Shown in pieces: positions 43,129-54,253 of a stretch of DNA of 64,000 bases. Source of the stretch: Microbacterium jejuense (GTDB taxonomy: Bacteria > Actinomycetota > Actinomycetes > Actinomycetales > Microbacteriaceae); contig NZ_JAEUAW010000003.1 of NCBI RefSeq assembly GCF_019511665.1, positions 124,001 to 188,000 on the forward strand, read 5' to 3'. Every line of letters begins with the position of its first letter. The first letter of the stretch is position 1. Position numbers and translations under genes: made by a program. A model generated the notes under the pieces. The model was not told the origin of the DNA and made no database searches. It worked only from the letters and a program-made list of their open reading frames with translations.

Positions 43129-43845
43129 TCAACGCGCTGCAGCCACCGCCGCGGCGACCGTCGCCGCATCGGTGATGTCATGCCCGGCAGAGCCGCCGCC
43201 CGGCCCCGACGGCGCATCGTGGCCGGCTCGCGATCGGGCCGACAGATGGACGGCGTCCACCCCGGCCGCGAACAGTGCGGCGACGTCGGCGGGCTGCACG
43301 CCGCCGCCCGCCATCACCTCGACGTCGCCGGAACGCGCTGCGAACCCCGCGAGCGCATCGCGTCCGTCGATCGCACGAGCCGCGCCTCCTGACGTGAGCA
43401 CGCGATCGACCCCCTCTGCCACGAGTGCGTCGAACAGGGCGGCGGGATCTGCGGACGCGTCTATCGCGCGGTGGAAGACGAGCGTCGCCTCGCCCGCGGC
43501 ATCCCGCCAGCGACGCAGCGTGTCGACGTCGAGTCCGCCCGACGCGTTCAGCGCCCCGACCACGACGCCGCCGGCGCCGCGCTCGACGCACGCACGGATG
43601 TCGGCCGTCACGAGCGCCACCTCGTCGGCGTCGTACACGAAGCCGCCGCCGCGCGGGCGAACCAGGACGTTGACAGCGGTCGGATCGACCGCGGCGAGCA
43701 CGGCCTCCAGCAGCCCCAGCGACGGTGTGAGCCCGCCCGCCTCGAGCGCCTGGCAGAGCTCGAGCCGCGTCGCGCCGGCCCCCATCGCGATACGGGCCCC
43801 CGCGGGGTCCTGGACGGCGATCTCGACGGGGCGCGGCGCAGACAT
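43129..43845 (-). CDS. cutC: CutC family protein
   Basis: CutC is a TIM-barrel protein originally linked to copper homeostasis, though its enzymatic role is uncertain. The 238-residue protein matches the family: VEIAVQDPAGARIAMGAGATRLELCQ at the start, GLTPSLGLLEAVL, LVRPRGGGFVYDADE, FHRAID and VLTSGGA near the end. The copper-binding cysteine in RLELCQALEAGG is present. The ATG at 43845 follows a TAGGCT -10 box by 7 bases. Its upstream neighbours are two small ORFs, an unusual location. Confidence 0.9.
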   Translation of the reverse strand: MSAPRPVEIAVQDPAGARIAMGAGATRLELCQALEAGGLTPSLGLLEAVLAAVDPTAVNVLVRPRGGGFVYDADEVALVTADIRACVERGAGGVVVGALNASGGLDVDTLRRWRDAAGEATLVFHRAIDASADPAALFDALVAEGVDRVLTSGGAARAIDGRDALAGFAARSGDVEVMAGGGVQPADVAALFAAGVDAVHLSARSRAGHDAPSGPGGGSAGHDITDAATVAAAVAAAR

Positions 43846-43950
43846 GCGGTGAAGCCTACCGCCGGAGCCGTCATGGCCTGTGCGTCGGCGCCGCGACGTG
43901 ATCGCCCGCCGCGGGACCCGCCGCTCCCCATCTGCGGCGGATCCCGCCGA

Positions 43951-44154
43951 TCACGAGAAGCGCGGCCGGCGCGGTGCGGCGAAGTGCTCGCGCAGCCACA
44001 CGCCGAGGCCGGCGTGGGCGTGCACCTCGGGGCGCGCCGGCGTGATGCCGACGCCGCGGTCGGCGACGGTGCGCCGGCGCTCGTGATCGCGGTACAGCGC
44101 GGCCGTCCGCTCGCGGTGGATGCGGTCGGCCAGGGTCAGGGTGGTGGCGTCCAT
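43951..44154 (-). CDS. Small hypothetical protein (67 residues)
   Basis: This short basic protein starts MDATTLTLADRIHRERTAALYRDHERRR and ends in Pro/Arg/Phe; it is rich in Arg, His and Ala with no helix for membrane insertion and no recognised domain. Support is a good ribosome-binding site (ggaaggaaagg) and a start preceded by the same aaggaaggaaagaggcc-like context as the exported peptide gene just upstream. The coding frame extends without rare codons. It lies between the exported peptide and cutC, on the same strand. Function unknown; it could be part of the BTAD-regulator locus. Confidence 0.6.
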   Translation of the reverse strand: MDATTLTLADRIHRERTAALYRDHERRRTVADRGVGITPARPEVHAHAGLGVWLREHFAAPRRPRFS

Positions 44155-44244
44155 GGCCTTTCCTTCCTTCGGGGTTCGCCGGGTCTCGGCGTTGTGCAGA
44201 GTGGAGAGCAGACCGCGGCCCGCGGTGATACGTGCCGGGCGCGG

Positions 44245-44403
44245 TCACCGGAACAGCATTGACGAACGCGCCGAGCCGCCGGCGTGTCCGCCGCCGTCGC
44301 TCGTGACCGCCGAAGCGGTTATCGTCGCCGCGGCGATCACCGTGGCGACGACGGCTCCGACGACCGCGAGAGCCGTGCGCTTCATGGTCTTGGTCGCGTG
44401 CAT
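44245..44403 (-). CDS. Small exported or membrane peptide (52 residues)
   Basis: This ORF, not long enough for a normal ORF cut-off, starts MHATKTMKRTALAVVGAVV with a hydrophobic stretch to about residue 34. A short Gly/Ser/His/Arg tail (GGGHAGGSARSSMLF) follows. It looks like a signal-peptide plus very small mature part, or a single-pass peptide. The ribosome-binding site ggaagaggcc is strong. It lies divergent from the 4.2-kb BTAD regulator, with the 11-bp tandem repeats (44468-44511) in the shared 158-bp gap, so it is a candidate target of that regulator. No family is recognised. Confidence 0.62.
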   Translation of the reverse strand: MHATKTMKRTALAVVGAVVATVIAAATITASAVTSDGGGHAGGSARSSMLFR

Positions 44404-44467
44404 GGCCTCTTCCTTCCCTCAGCGGCAGCGGTCCTTCCGCGGTGCCGTGACAGCACGATCGCCGACG

Positions 44468-44511
44468 CCGGTATCCGTCCCTCGGCGGCCCGGTACTCAT
44501 CCGGTACTCGC
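44468..44511. repeat. 11-bp-phased direct repeats beside the BTAD regulator
   Basis: CCGGTACTCAT (44490-44500) and CCGGTACTCGC (44501-44511) are tandem; a degenerate third unit CCGGTATCCGT (44468-44478) lies exactly two periods before the first. Repeats on an 11-bp period match the known SARP/AfsR binding style (one repeat per helical turn). They lie between the small exported peptide gene and the regulator start. Confidence 0.7.
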
Positions 44512-44561
44512 GGAACGGGTCTGCCGTTGACGCGGGACTCCCGGGCTCCCACACTTTGTCC

Positions 44562-47500
44562 ATGGCCATCAGGGTGCTGGGGCCGCTCGATACGGGGAAC
44601 GAGCACGCCCTGAGCCCGCGGGAGCGGGCGGTGCTCGCGGCACTGATCGTGTGCGCGGGGCGCGCCGTCGCGCCGGGCGAGCTCGCCGAGGCGTACTGGG
44701 GCGAAGCGCCGCCGCGCACGTGGCCGCAGCAGGTGAAGACCTCGGTCGCCCGCATCCGCGCCGGCCTCGGCGCCGCGGCCGTGGTCACACGGGGATCGGA
44801 GTATGCGCTCGGGCTCGATCCCGCGACGATCGACGCCTTCGAGTTCGAGCGGCTCGTGTCGGCGGCACGCCTGCATTCGCTCCACGAGGAGCACGATCGC
44901 GCGATCGACGCCTACGGTCGTGCGCTGGCTCTGTGGCGGGGGCGCGCCTACCCCGAACTGGCGGACTGGGAGCCGGCGGCCGTCGAGTCCGAGCGGCTCG
45001 CCGAGATCCGCGACAGCGCCGAGGAGGAGCTGCTCGAGGCGCGACTGGCCGATGGCGAGCATCGTGCCGTCATCGCCGACGCCGAGCGCCTCGTGCGCGC
45101 GCGTCCGCTGCGCGAGAACCGCTGGGCGGTCCTGGCGATGGCCAACTACCGGGCCGGACGTCAGGCCGAGGCGCTGGCCACGGTCCGCGCCGCACGCGAG
45201 AGGCTGGCTGACGAGCTGGGCATCGACCTCGGCGAGCGCCTGCGGACGCTGGAGGCTGCGATGCTGCAGCAGGACCCGGCGCTCGCGGCGGTGCGGACAC
45301 TGCACCGTGTGAGCGACAGCTGCCCGTACCGCGGGCTGTCGGCGTTCTCACCCGGCGACGCGGATGAGTTCTTCGGTCGTGAGGATGACATCGCCGCGAT
45401 CCGTGACCGCGCGCATCCCGGATCGCTGATCGCCGTCGTGGGCGCCTCCGGGTTGGGCAAGTCCTCGCTCGTCCTGGCCGGTGTCGTCCCCCGCACCGCA
45501 GAGGGACGACGCCTCGCCGTCGTGGCGGCGGGCCGCGACACCGCGGTCGAGCTGCGGGCGCGGATGTCCCGGCGCGGCGTCGCGGACGTGATCGTCATCG
45601 ACCAGTCCGAGGCGGTGTTCCAGCTCGACCCACCGGAGCGCGACGAACTGTGCGCCATCGTCGCCGAGGCGCTCGCCGGCGGCGCCACGGTGCTGCTGAC
45701 CCTGCGCAGCGACTTCCTCGATCTGGCCACCGGCCTCCCCCACATCGGCACGGCCGTCGGCGGCGGGGTGTACGCCCTCGGTCCGCTCTCGGTCGAGGGA
45801 CTGCGAGCGGCCATCGAGCAGCCCGCTGCCCGTGCCGGGCTGCGGCTGGAGCCGGGGCTGGTCGAAGTGATCATGAGGGATGCCGGTGATCGGCGTGCGA
45901 CGCTCCCACACGTCTCGCACGCCCTGGTCGAGACGTGGCTGCGCCGCGAGGGCGCGACGCTCACGGTGGCCGGCTACGAGGCGTCCGGAGGGATCGCCGG
46001 CGCCATCGCGCAGTCGGCTGAGACGCTCTACCGCTCGTTCGAGCCTGACGAGGCCGACGCCTGCCGAGCGCTGATGCTGCGGCTCGTGCAGCGCGGGCCG
46101 GACGGCGCATCGGTGCGCCGCATCGCGCACCTCGAGCCGCTGATCGCCGACCCGACCCGTCGGCGGGTGCTCGACCGGCTCGTCGCGGCGCGCCTGCTCA
46201 CGGTCGACGGCGACCGCGTCATGGTCGCGCACGAAGCCGTCGCGACCGCCTGGCCGCGTCTCGACGGCTGGCTCGAGCGGGACGCCGCGAACGTGCGGGT
46301 GATGGCGCTGGTCGCCACGACCGCCGAGGTCTGGGACTCCGACGGACGACGCGACGAGGATCTGCTGCGCGGTGCACGCCTGCAGGCCGCGGTCGAGTGG
46401 GCAGAGGCATCCCATCCCGATCTGACCGAGACCGAGCGCGCACTCGTCGAGGCTTCGACGGCGCGCGAGCAGAACGAGATGCGCGCTCTGGCCGACCAGG
46501 CGGCCCACGAAGCACGCAGCAACCGCCGGCTGCGCGGAGCGCTCGCGGGCGCCGCCGTCCTGCTGATCGTCGCGCTCGTGTCAGGCGGCGTCGCCGCGGT
46601 GCGCGGTCGCGAGGCGGCCTCGTCGGCAGCCGACGCGGCGGCCTCCGCCGAGGACCGGCTCATCGAGGCCGTCACGGCCCAGTCGGTGTCGCTGCGCCCC
46701 ACCAACCGCGACATCGCCGCGCTCATGGCGGTCGCCGCCGCCCGCCGCTGGCCGGACGACGCGCGCAGCCGCGCCGCGCTGATGAGCACGCTCACCGGTG
46801 CCGGCGCCGTCACGGGCATCACGTACCTGGAAGGGATCGACTGGCGCGCCGGGATCGCCCCGATCCCCGACACGGACGAACTCGCCGTGGCCCGGGGCAC
46901 CACGCTCAGCATCCATGACGCCACGACCGGGACGGTGAAACGTCGGATCACCGACGACCTCATCGCGAGCGACGACGTGATCCGCCCCTGGGTGCGGGTC
47001 AGCGCGGACGCCTCGACGATCGCGGTGCTGCAGCACCTCAGGAACCAGCCGGACCTCGCGGACGACGACGAAGAGATCATGCATTTCTTCGACACCGCCA
47101 CGGGGCGCCCGTACGGTGCACCCGTTCGGGTGGACGTCGTCAGCGAGATGTTCACGCTGAGCGCGGACGGCCGCTACGCGACCTGGGCCACACCGGGCAC
47201 GCTCGCGGTCGTCGAACGCGACACGGGGGCGGTGCGCACGCTCCCCGGACTGGCCGTGGGCGACCTCGATGAGGGAACGCTCGCCGCATCCGCGTTCCTC
47301 CCTGACGGCCGCATCATCGTCGGCACGGCAGACGGCGTGATCGACATCGTCGACCCGACCGGGATGACCGTGCAGTCGACTCTCCAAGGGCGCCCCGGCT
47401 TCGTCGGGTGGGCGGTGGTGGTCACCGCCGGCGGGCTCATCGCGTCGATGGGAGCGTCAGGCGTGTCGGTGTGGGATGCCGCGGGCACCGAGCTCTGGCA

Positions 47501-48809
47501 TCGCGCGGACGAGCGCACCGACGAATGCACGCGCCTGACGGCGTCGTCGCTCAGCGACGTCGTCGCGTGCGGCGACGAGACCGGCACGGTGCAGGCCTGG
47601 CGCCTGTCGACGGGCGAGCGCGTCCTCGCTCCGACCTCGTACCAGCTCGGCGGCTCCGGTGACCTCGCCGTCGTCGACGGCGGGCACGAGCTCCTCCTGC
47701 TCAGCGCGATCGCCCCGGCCGTCGGACGTCTCCGCCTGGACGGAGCGGGACCGTCGAGCAGGCTGATCGCCGAGGGCTGGACGCCGGACGGAGGGCTGGA
47801 CGCCGACGGGAGCCGGGTCCTCGTCGAAGCGATGCGCAACTGGACGGATCAGTCGGCGCCGCCGGCTTTCGCAGTCTGGGACGTCGCGACGGACCGGCCG
47901 GCGCTGCGCATCCCCGATGACATCGTCGACCCGTACGAAGGCGTGCTGGTCGGGCTGAAATGGCTCGGCGACGACCGCGTGCTCACGTGGTCCTCCGTGG
48001 TGGACGCGGACGGCGTCGAGCACCTCACACCGCACGTCGTCGATGTCGCCACCGGCCGCTTCGTGGCACATCGGCTGCCGGCCGGCACGCAGGACGTCTT
48101 CCCCTCCGCGGTCGACGGCCGGGTCCTGGCCGTCCTCCGGCCCGACAACGAGGTGGTGCCAATCGACCTCGCCACCCTCGAACCCGCCGGTCCCGCCGTC
48201 CACGCACCCGACTGGGTCATCACGGCCGGTGATACGGCCGACGGCGAACGCATCGTCGTCACCTACATCTCCGACGCGCAGAATCAGGCGGAGACGAGCG
48301 TGTACGACTCCGCCGGCGGCGGCGTCGTCGATACCGGCCTGGCGACCTACGTCACCTCGATCACACTCCCCGACGGCGACATCATCGCGTCGAATCTTCA
48401 GAGCGTGAGCCGCTTCGACGATGACTTCGCCCGGCTCGGCGGCGTCCCCGTCTCGATCGGCGGAATCCTCGCGTACTCCGCTTCCCGCGACGCCCGGTCC
48501 ATCCTGTTCTCCAACCAGGCTGCCGGTGTCGCCGCCCTCTACGACAACTCGGGCGGAGTCGCGCTGGGCGATCGCCTCTCCGCGCCGGGGCCGGGCAGAT
48601 CCACGCTGGCAGGCGACGGGTCGTCGTTCGCATTGGCCGGCCGCGACGGCGTGATCCTGTGGCAGCTGTCGCCGGACGCGCAGCTCGAGGCGGCGTGCCG
48701 GCTCGCCGGCCGTGAACCCACGGCCGACGAGTGGCAGACGCATCTCGGTGACCTGGGCGCGCAGCATCCACTCTGCGAAGGCGTGCTCGCCCCCAGGACG
48801 ACCGGCTAG
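44562..48809 (+). CDS. BTAD-nSTAND-transmembrane-propeller regulator (1415 residues)
   Basis: This large signal-transduction protein has four parts. An OmpR-like winged-HTH DNA-binding domain (about 1-90) and a bacterial transcriptional activator domain, BTAD (about 90-245), come first, as in AfsR/SARP regulators. A STAND-type NTPase follows, starting CPYRGLSAF at 254, with Walker A GASGLGKS (294-301) and Walker B VIVID (343-347). A transmembrane helix lies around 659-680. The last ~700 residues form a beta-propeller-like (WD40/YVTN-type) repeat region. The start is the ATG at 44562 (MAIRVLGPL). The helix suggests membrane anchoring, with the propeller outside. The stop overlaps that of the nucleotidase gene in CTAG. 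Targets are unknown. Confidence 0.9.
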   Translation: MAIRVLGPLDTGNEHALSPRERAVLAALIVCAGRAVAPGELAEAYWGEAPPRTWPQQVKTSVARIRAGLGAAAVVTRGSEYALGLDPATIDAFEFERLVSAARLHSLHEEHDRAIDAYGRALALWRGRAYPELADWEPAAVESERLAEIRDSAEEELLEARLADGEHRAVIADAERLVRARPLRENRWAVLAMANYRAGRQAEALATVRAARERLADELGIDLGERLRTLEAAMLQQDPALAAVRTLHRVSDSCPYRGLSAFSPGDADEFFGREDDIAAIRDRAHPGSLIAVVGASGLGKSSLVLAGVVPRTAEGRRLAVVAAGRDTAVELRARMSRRGVADVIVIDQSEAVFQLDPPERDELCAIVAEALAGGATVLLTLRSDFLDLATGLPHIGTAVGGGVYALGPLSVEGLRAAIEQPAARAGLRLEPGLVEVIMRDAGDRRATLPHVSHALVETWLRREGATLTVAGYEASGGIAGAIAQSAETLYRSFEPDEADACRALMLRLVQRGPDGASVRRIAHLEPLIADPTRRRVLDRLVAARLLTVDGDRVMVAHEAVATAWPRLDGWLERDAANVRVMALVATTAEVWDSDGRRDEDLLRGARLQAAVEWAEASHPDLTETERALVEASTAREQNEMRALADQAAHEARSNRRLRGALAGAAVLLIVALVSGGVAAVRGREAASSAADAAASAEDRLIEAVTAQSVSLRPTNRDIAALMAVAAARRWPDDARSRAALMSTLTGAGAVTGITYLEGIDWRAGIAPIPDTDELAVARGTTLSIHDATTGTVKRRITDDLIASDDVIRPWVRVSADASTIAVLQHLRNQPDLADDDEEIMHFFDTATGRPYGAPVRVDVVSEMFTLSADGRYATWATPGTLAVVERDTGAVRTLPGLAVGDLDEGTLAASAFLPDGRIIVGTADGVIDIVDPTGMTVQSTLQGRPGFVGWAVVVTAGGLIASMGASGVSVWDAAGTELWHRADERTDECTRLTASSLSDVVACGDETGTVQAWRLSTGERVLAPTSYQLGGSGDLAVVDGGHELLLLSAIAPAVGRLRLDGAGPSSRLIAEGWTPDGGLDADGSRVLVEAMRNWTDQSAPPAFAVWDVATDRPALRIPDDIVDPYEGVLVGLKWLGDDRVLTWSSVVDADGVEHLTPHVVDVATGRFVAHRLPAGTQDVFPSAVDGRVLAVLRPDNEVVPIDLATLEPAGPAVHAPDWVITAGDTADGERIVVTYISDAQNQAETSVYDSAGGGVVDTGLATYVTSITLPDGDIIASNLQSVSRFDDDFARLGGVPVSIGGILAYSASRDARSILFSNQAAGVAALYDNSGGVALGDRLSAPGPGRSTLAGDGSSFALAGRDGVILWQLSPDAQLEAACRLAGREPTADEWQTHLGDLGAQHPLCEGVLAPRTTG

Positions 48810-50641
48810 AAGACCGGCGTGCCCGCCCGCACCAGCTGCCAGTTCACGACGTGGAACTCCGCCGGGTCGATCTGGCCCGCCGCCGACGCGAACGCGACGA
48901 TCGCCTCGCGGATCGCGACCTGCGCGTTGTACACGACCGGTGCCGTCGAGATGTGCGGGAACCCGCCGCCACCCGACTGGCGGTAGTTGTTGACGGCGAC
49001 GACGAATCGCTGGTCGGGCGTGACCGCGACGCCGTCGTACGCGAGGTTCACGATCCGCGACCCCTGGTCCTGCGAGATGTCGACGTCGTAGGTCACACCC
49101 GAGAACTGGTCGTAGTTGTAGTCGGGGGTGTTGAGCGCGTTGGTCCACGTCTCGGGTGCGACCGGCGCGTCCGGCGCGACCTTCTGGAAGTACTTCGCCG
49201 AGTACTCCAGATAGTCCTTGATCTGCGCGCCGGTGAGCACCGAGGCCATCAGCGTGTTGTCGTAGATGTAGAGCCCGGCGACGTCCTTGATGGTCACCTG
49301 CCCCGCGGGGAAGGTCGCGGCGCGGTTGAACGGCGCGGCGATCGAGACGACGGGGAGGGATGCCTCCGGCGTGCCCGCGATGGCCTGCGTGACGGTCTGG
49401 ACCTGCACGTGGTTGACGTAGTCGAGGATCGCCGTGTCCTTCCAGCACGACTCGGCGGCCGACAGCACCTCGGTGGAGGTCGCGACCGCGGTGTTGACGT
49501 ACGCGACGACCGCGTCGTGCTGGGCCTTCACCACGGCGACGAGCGCCGGGTCGTCCTCGACGGTGTTCGCGTTCACCGAGTGGGCGGACTTCGAGACCAC
49601 CTTCCACGCGCCGCGGGAGAATGCCAGGTCGAGGTCGAAGACACTGAGCCGCTGACCCCACTTCGCCGGCTCGCTCATGACCACCTGCTGGCCCGTCTGC
49701 GTGTTCGTCACGAAGACCTCGGGCTTGTCGAGGTGCGCGTGCCCGAACAGGATGACGTCGATGTCGGCCACCTGCTCTGCCAGCATCCCTGCCGCGTTCT
49801 CGACCGGCAGATCGCTGCCGTACGACGACAGGCCGCTGTCGCCCGCGTGCACGCTCACGACGATCACGTCGACGCCGCGGCGTCGCATCACCGGCACCCA
49901 GCGAGCCGCCGTCTCGACGACATCGAGCACGTCCACGCGGCCGCTGACGTTCGCCTTGTCCCAGATGACGACGCCGGGATTGGTGAGGCCGAGCACGCCG
50001 ACCCGGATCGGCGGCAGTCCCGGCCCGGCGTGCATGTTCTTGATGATGAACGGCTCGAAGCGCGGGACATTCGTCCCCGCGTGCACGGCGTTCGCCGCGA
50101 GCGCCGGGGCGTCCAGCTGCGAGATCCAGGTGTCGAGGAAGTCGAGGCCGTAGTTGAACTCGTGGTTGCCGAGCGCGACGGCGTCGTAGCCGATCGCGTT
50201 GAACTGGGCCGCCATCGGGTGGATCGCACCGGTGGTCGTCATCGGCTCCACGGTCGCGTAGTAGAACCCGAGCGGCGTCCCCTGGATCGTGTCGCCCGCA
50301 TCGAACAGGAGCGTGCGCTCGCGGCCGACATCTGCGCGCACCTGATTGACGAGGCTCGACACGCGCGCCAGGCCGATCGAGTTCTTGGCGCTGTCACTGT
50401 AGGCGGCGTCCTTATAGTAGTCCCAGTTGAGCGCGTTCGAGTGGATGTCGGACGTGCCCATGATCGCGATCCTGACGACCTTCTCGCCCGGCGCCGCAGC
50501 GGCTTTCGGCGCTGCTCCCCAGCCGGCGGCGGCGAGGACGCTCGCCGCCGATGCACCGACGAGGAGGGCGCGGCGGCTGATGCCGGACCGTGGCGGATCA
50601 TCCGCGAGCGGGGCGAGGTCGTCGGATGCGTGGTCAGGCAT
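48806..50641 (-). CDS. Tat-exported 5'-nucleotidase / 2',3'-cyclic phosphodiesterase
   Basis: This 611-residue secreted metallophosphoesterase releases phosphate from extracellular nucleotides. A Tat signal (GISRRALLVGASAASVLAAAG) lies at about 25-45. The metallophosphatase motifs DIHSNALNW, DAGDTIQGTPL, GNHEFNYGLD and GHAHLDKPEV bind the two metals. The C-terminal 5'-nucleotidase domain follows, with NYRQSGGGGFPH. Start chosen at ATG 50641, which has gggagaa 6 bases upstream; an ATG at 50653 would add four residues. It is convergent with the BTAD regulator and lies downstream of ilvC past a terminator. Confidence 0.91.
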   Translation of the reverse strand: MPDHASDDLAPLADDPPRSGISRRALLVGASAASVLAAAGWGAAPKAAAAPGEKVVRIAIMGTSDIHSNALNWDYYKDAAYSDSAKNSIGLARVSSLVNQVRADVGRERTLLFDAGDTIQGTPLGFYYATVEPMTTTGAIHPMAAQFNAIGYDAVALGNHEFNYGLDFLDTWISQLDAPALAANAVHAGTNVPRFEPFIIKNMHAGPGLPPIRVGVLGLTNPGVVIWDKANVSGRVDVLDVVETAARWVPVMRRRGVDVIVVSVHAGDSGLSSYGSDLPVENAAGMLAEQVADIDVILFGHAHLDKPEVFVTNTQTGQQVVMSEPAKWGQRLSVFDLDLAFSRGAWKVVSKSAHSVNANTVEDDPALVAVVKAQHDAVVAYVNTAVATSTEVLSAAESCWKDTAILDYVNHVQVQTVTQAIAGTPEASLPVVSIAAPFNRAATFPAGQVTIKDVAGLYIYDNTLMASVLTGAQIKDYLEYSAKYFQKVAPDAPVAPETWTNALNTPDYNYDQFSGVTYDVDISQDQGSRIVNLAYDGVAVTPDQRFVVAVNNYRQSGGGGFPHISTAPVVYNAQVAIREAIVAFASAAGQIDPAEFHVVNWQLVRAGTPVF

Positions 50642-50743
50642 GTGTTCTCCCATGGCGAGGATCACATCACGCGCGAGGGATCCGCGACAAGAGCGCGACG
50701 ATGAGGAAACTCTCAGCAACCGGCGAACACCTGGTGACACGCA

Positions 50744-50778
50744 GAAGACCCGGCCCCGCGGACGGGAGCCGGGTCTTC
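50744..50778 (-). terminator. Terminator after ilvC
   Basis: An 11-bp inverted repeat (50744-50754 with 50768-50778) lies 16 bp after the ilvC stop on the minus strand, followed by TTCTGCG. It separates the ilv operon from the nucleotidase gene. Confidence 0.7.
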
Positions 50779-50794
50779 CGACGTACAGGCGAGG

Positions 50795-52400
<1,606 letters not shown>

Positions 52401-52403
52401 GTC

Positions 52404-54206
52404 TCAGTCCTCCTGCTCTGCGAAGGCGGGCGAGTGGTCCCGCGCGTACTGGACGTAGCTGTTGCTGACCCCCTGCGGCACCATCGGCCACACCATGGCG
52501 TCCGCGCTCACCACGAAGTCGATGACCACGGGGCGGTCGTTCGTCTCGAGCGCGGTCTTGATGGCGGCATCCACGTCCTCCTCCTTCTCGACGCGCAGGG
52601 CCAGGCACCCGTAGGCCTCGGCCAGCTTGACGAAATCGGGGATGCGCACCGTGCCGTGGCCGGTGTTGAGGTCGGTGTTGGAGTGGCGGCCGTCGTAGAA
52701 CAGCGTCTGCCACTGACGCACCATGCCGAGCGACGAGTTGTTGATGACGGCGACCTTGATCGGGATGTTGTTGATCGCGCAGGTCGCGAGCTCCTGATTG
52801 GTCATCTGGAAGCAGCCGTCGCCGTCGATCGCCCACACCACGCGGTCGGGCTCCGCCACCTTCGCACCCATCGCGGCCGGCACCGAGTAGCCCATCGTGC
52901 CCGCGCCGCCGGAGTTGAGCCAGGCGTTGGGGCGCTCGTACTTGATGAACTGCGCCGCCCACATCTGGTGCTGCCCCACGCCCGCGGCGTAGATGCCCTC
53001 GGGTCCGGTGAGCTCGCCGATCCGCTGGATGACGTACTGCGGCGACATCAGGCCGTCGGTGGGCTGCGAGTAGCCGAGCGGGAACTCGTCGCGCAGCCCG
53101 TCGAGGAACGACCACCACTCGGCGATGTCGGCCTTCTGCCCCGCCGCGGCGGTGCGGTACGCCGCGTCGAGGTCGACCAGGACGTCCTTGAGGTCGCCCA
53201 CGATCGGCACGTCCGCCGTGCGGATCTTCGAGATCTCGGCCGGATCGATGTCGACGTGCACGATCTGCGCGTGGGGCGCGAACTGGCTGGCCTTGCCGGT
53301 CACACGGTCGTCGAACCGCGCGCCGAGCGCGACGATGAGGTCGGCCTCCTGCAGCGCGAGCACCGCCGGGACGGTGCCGTGCATGCCCGGCATGCCGAGG
53401 TGCTGCGGGTGCGAGTCGGGGAACGCGCCGCGCGCCATCAGCGTGGTGACCACGGGGGCGCCGGTCGCCTCGGCGAGCGTGCGCAGCTCCTCCGAGGCGC
53501 GCGCCCGGATCACGCCGCCGCCCACGTACAGCACGGGCTTCTTGGCGTCGGCGATCAGCTGCGCCGCCGCCTGGATCTGCTTGCCGTGCGCCTTCGTCAC
53601 CGGGCGGTAGCCGGGCAGGTCCACTTTCGGCGGCCACACGAACGGAGCCTCGGCCTGCTGCGCGTCCTTCGTGATGTCGACGAGCACCGGGCCGGGCCGT
53701 CCGGTCGAGGCGATCTCGAACGCGGCGGCGATCGCACCCGGGATGTCGGCGGCGTCCTTCACCAGGAAGGAGTGCTTCGTGATCGGCATCGTGATGCCCA
53801 CGATGTCGGCCTCCTGGAAGGCGTCCGTGCCCATCAGCGTCGAGAAGACCTGGCCCGTGATGCACACGATCGGCACCGAGTCCATGTACGCGTCCGCGAT
53901 CGCGGTGACGAGGTTTGTCGCGCCGGGACCGGACGTCGCGATCGCGACGCCGACCTTTCCGGATGCCGCGGCGTAGCCCTCCGCGGCGTGACCGGCGCCC
54001 TGCTCGTGCCGGACGAGGATGTGGCGGACCGACTCATCGTCCATGAGCGGGTCGTAGACGGGCATGATCGCGCCGCCGGGAAGACCGAAGACGTCGGTCA
54101 CCCCCAGCAGATCGAGTGAACGGACGACCGCCTCGGCGCCCGTGAGCACGGGCGTCGTAGCGGTGCGGGCTGGCGGCCGGGGAATGGCGGCGGTGTCGGC
54201 TGACAT
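52404..54206 (-). CDS. ilvB: Acetolactate synthase large (catalytic) subunit
   Basis: IlvB is the thiamine diphosphate enzyme that condenses pyruvate into acetolactate or acetohydroxybutyrate. The 600-residue protein has [12 protein letters not shown], the catalytic glutamate in [12 protein letters not shown] and the FAD/regulatory middle domain. The ThDP motif [15 protein letters not shown]...NN is at the C-terminal third. Start at ATG 54206 ([12 protein letters not shown]); the longer frame upstream lacks similarity. It is 47 bp after ilvD and 3 bp before ilvN. Confidence 0.97.
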   Translation of the reverse strand: MSADTAAIPRPPARTATTPVLTGAEAVVRSLDLLGVTDVFGLPGGAIMPVYDPLMDDESVRHILVRHEQGAGHAAEGYAAASGKVGVAIATSGPGATNLVTAIADAYMDSVPIVCITGQVFSTLMGTDAFQEADIVGITMPITKHSFLVKDAADIPGAIAAAFEIASTGRPGPVLVDITKDAQQAEAPFVWPPKVDLPGYRPVTKAHGKQIQAAAQLIADAKKPVLYVGGGVIRARASEELRTLAEATGAPVVTTLMARGAFPDSHPQHLGMPGMHGTVPAVLALQEADLIVALGARFDDRVTGKASQFAPHAQIVHVDIDPAEISKIRTADVPIVGDLKDVLVDLDAAYRTAAAGQKADIAEWWSFLDGLRDEFPLGYSQPTDGLMSPQYVIQRIGELTGPEGIYAAGVGQHQMWAAQFIKYERPNAWLNSGGAGTMGYSVPAAMGAKVAEPDRVVWAIDGDGCFQMTNQELATCAINNIPIKVAVINNSSLGMVRQWQTLFYDGRHSNTDLNTGHGTVRIPDFVKLAEAYGCLALRVEKEEDVDAAIKTALETNDRPVVIDFVVSADAMVWPMVPQGVSNSYVQYARDHSPAFAEQED

Positions 54207-54253
54207 GGAGAGTTCCTCTTCGTCCTGTCGGAGGGGATGTCGGAAGCCAGCAC

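Noticed and set aside
39380..44511. Repeats considered as CRISPR
   Set aside because: Only two tandem 11-bp units per site, no spacers of regular length and no cas genes.
44562..48809. BTAD protein as a cluster-situated SARP of an antibiotic cluster
   Set aside because: No polyketide, peptide or other biosynthetic genes lie anywhere in the window.
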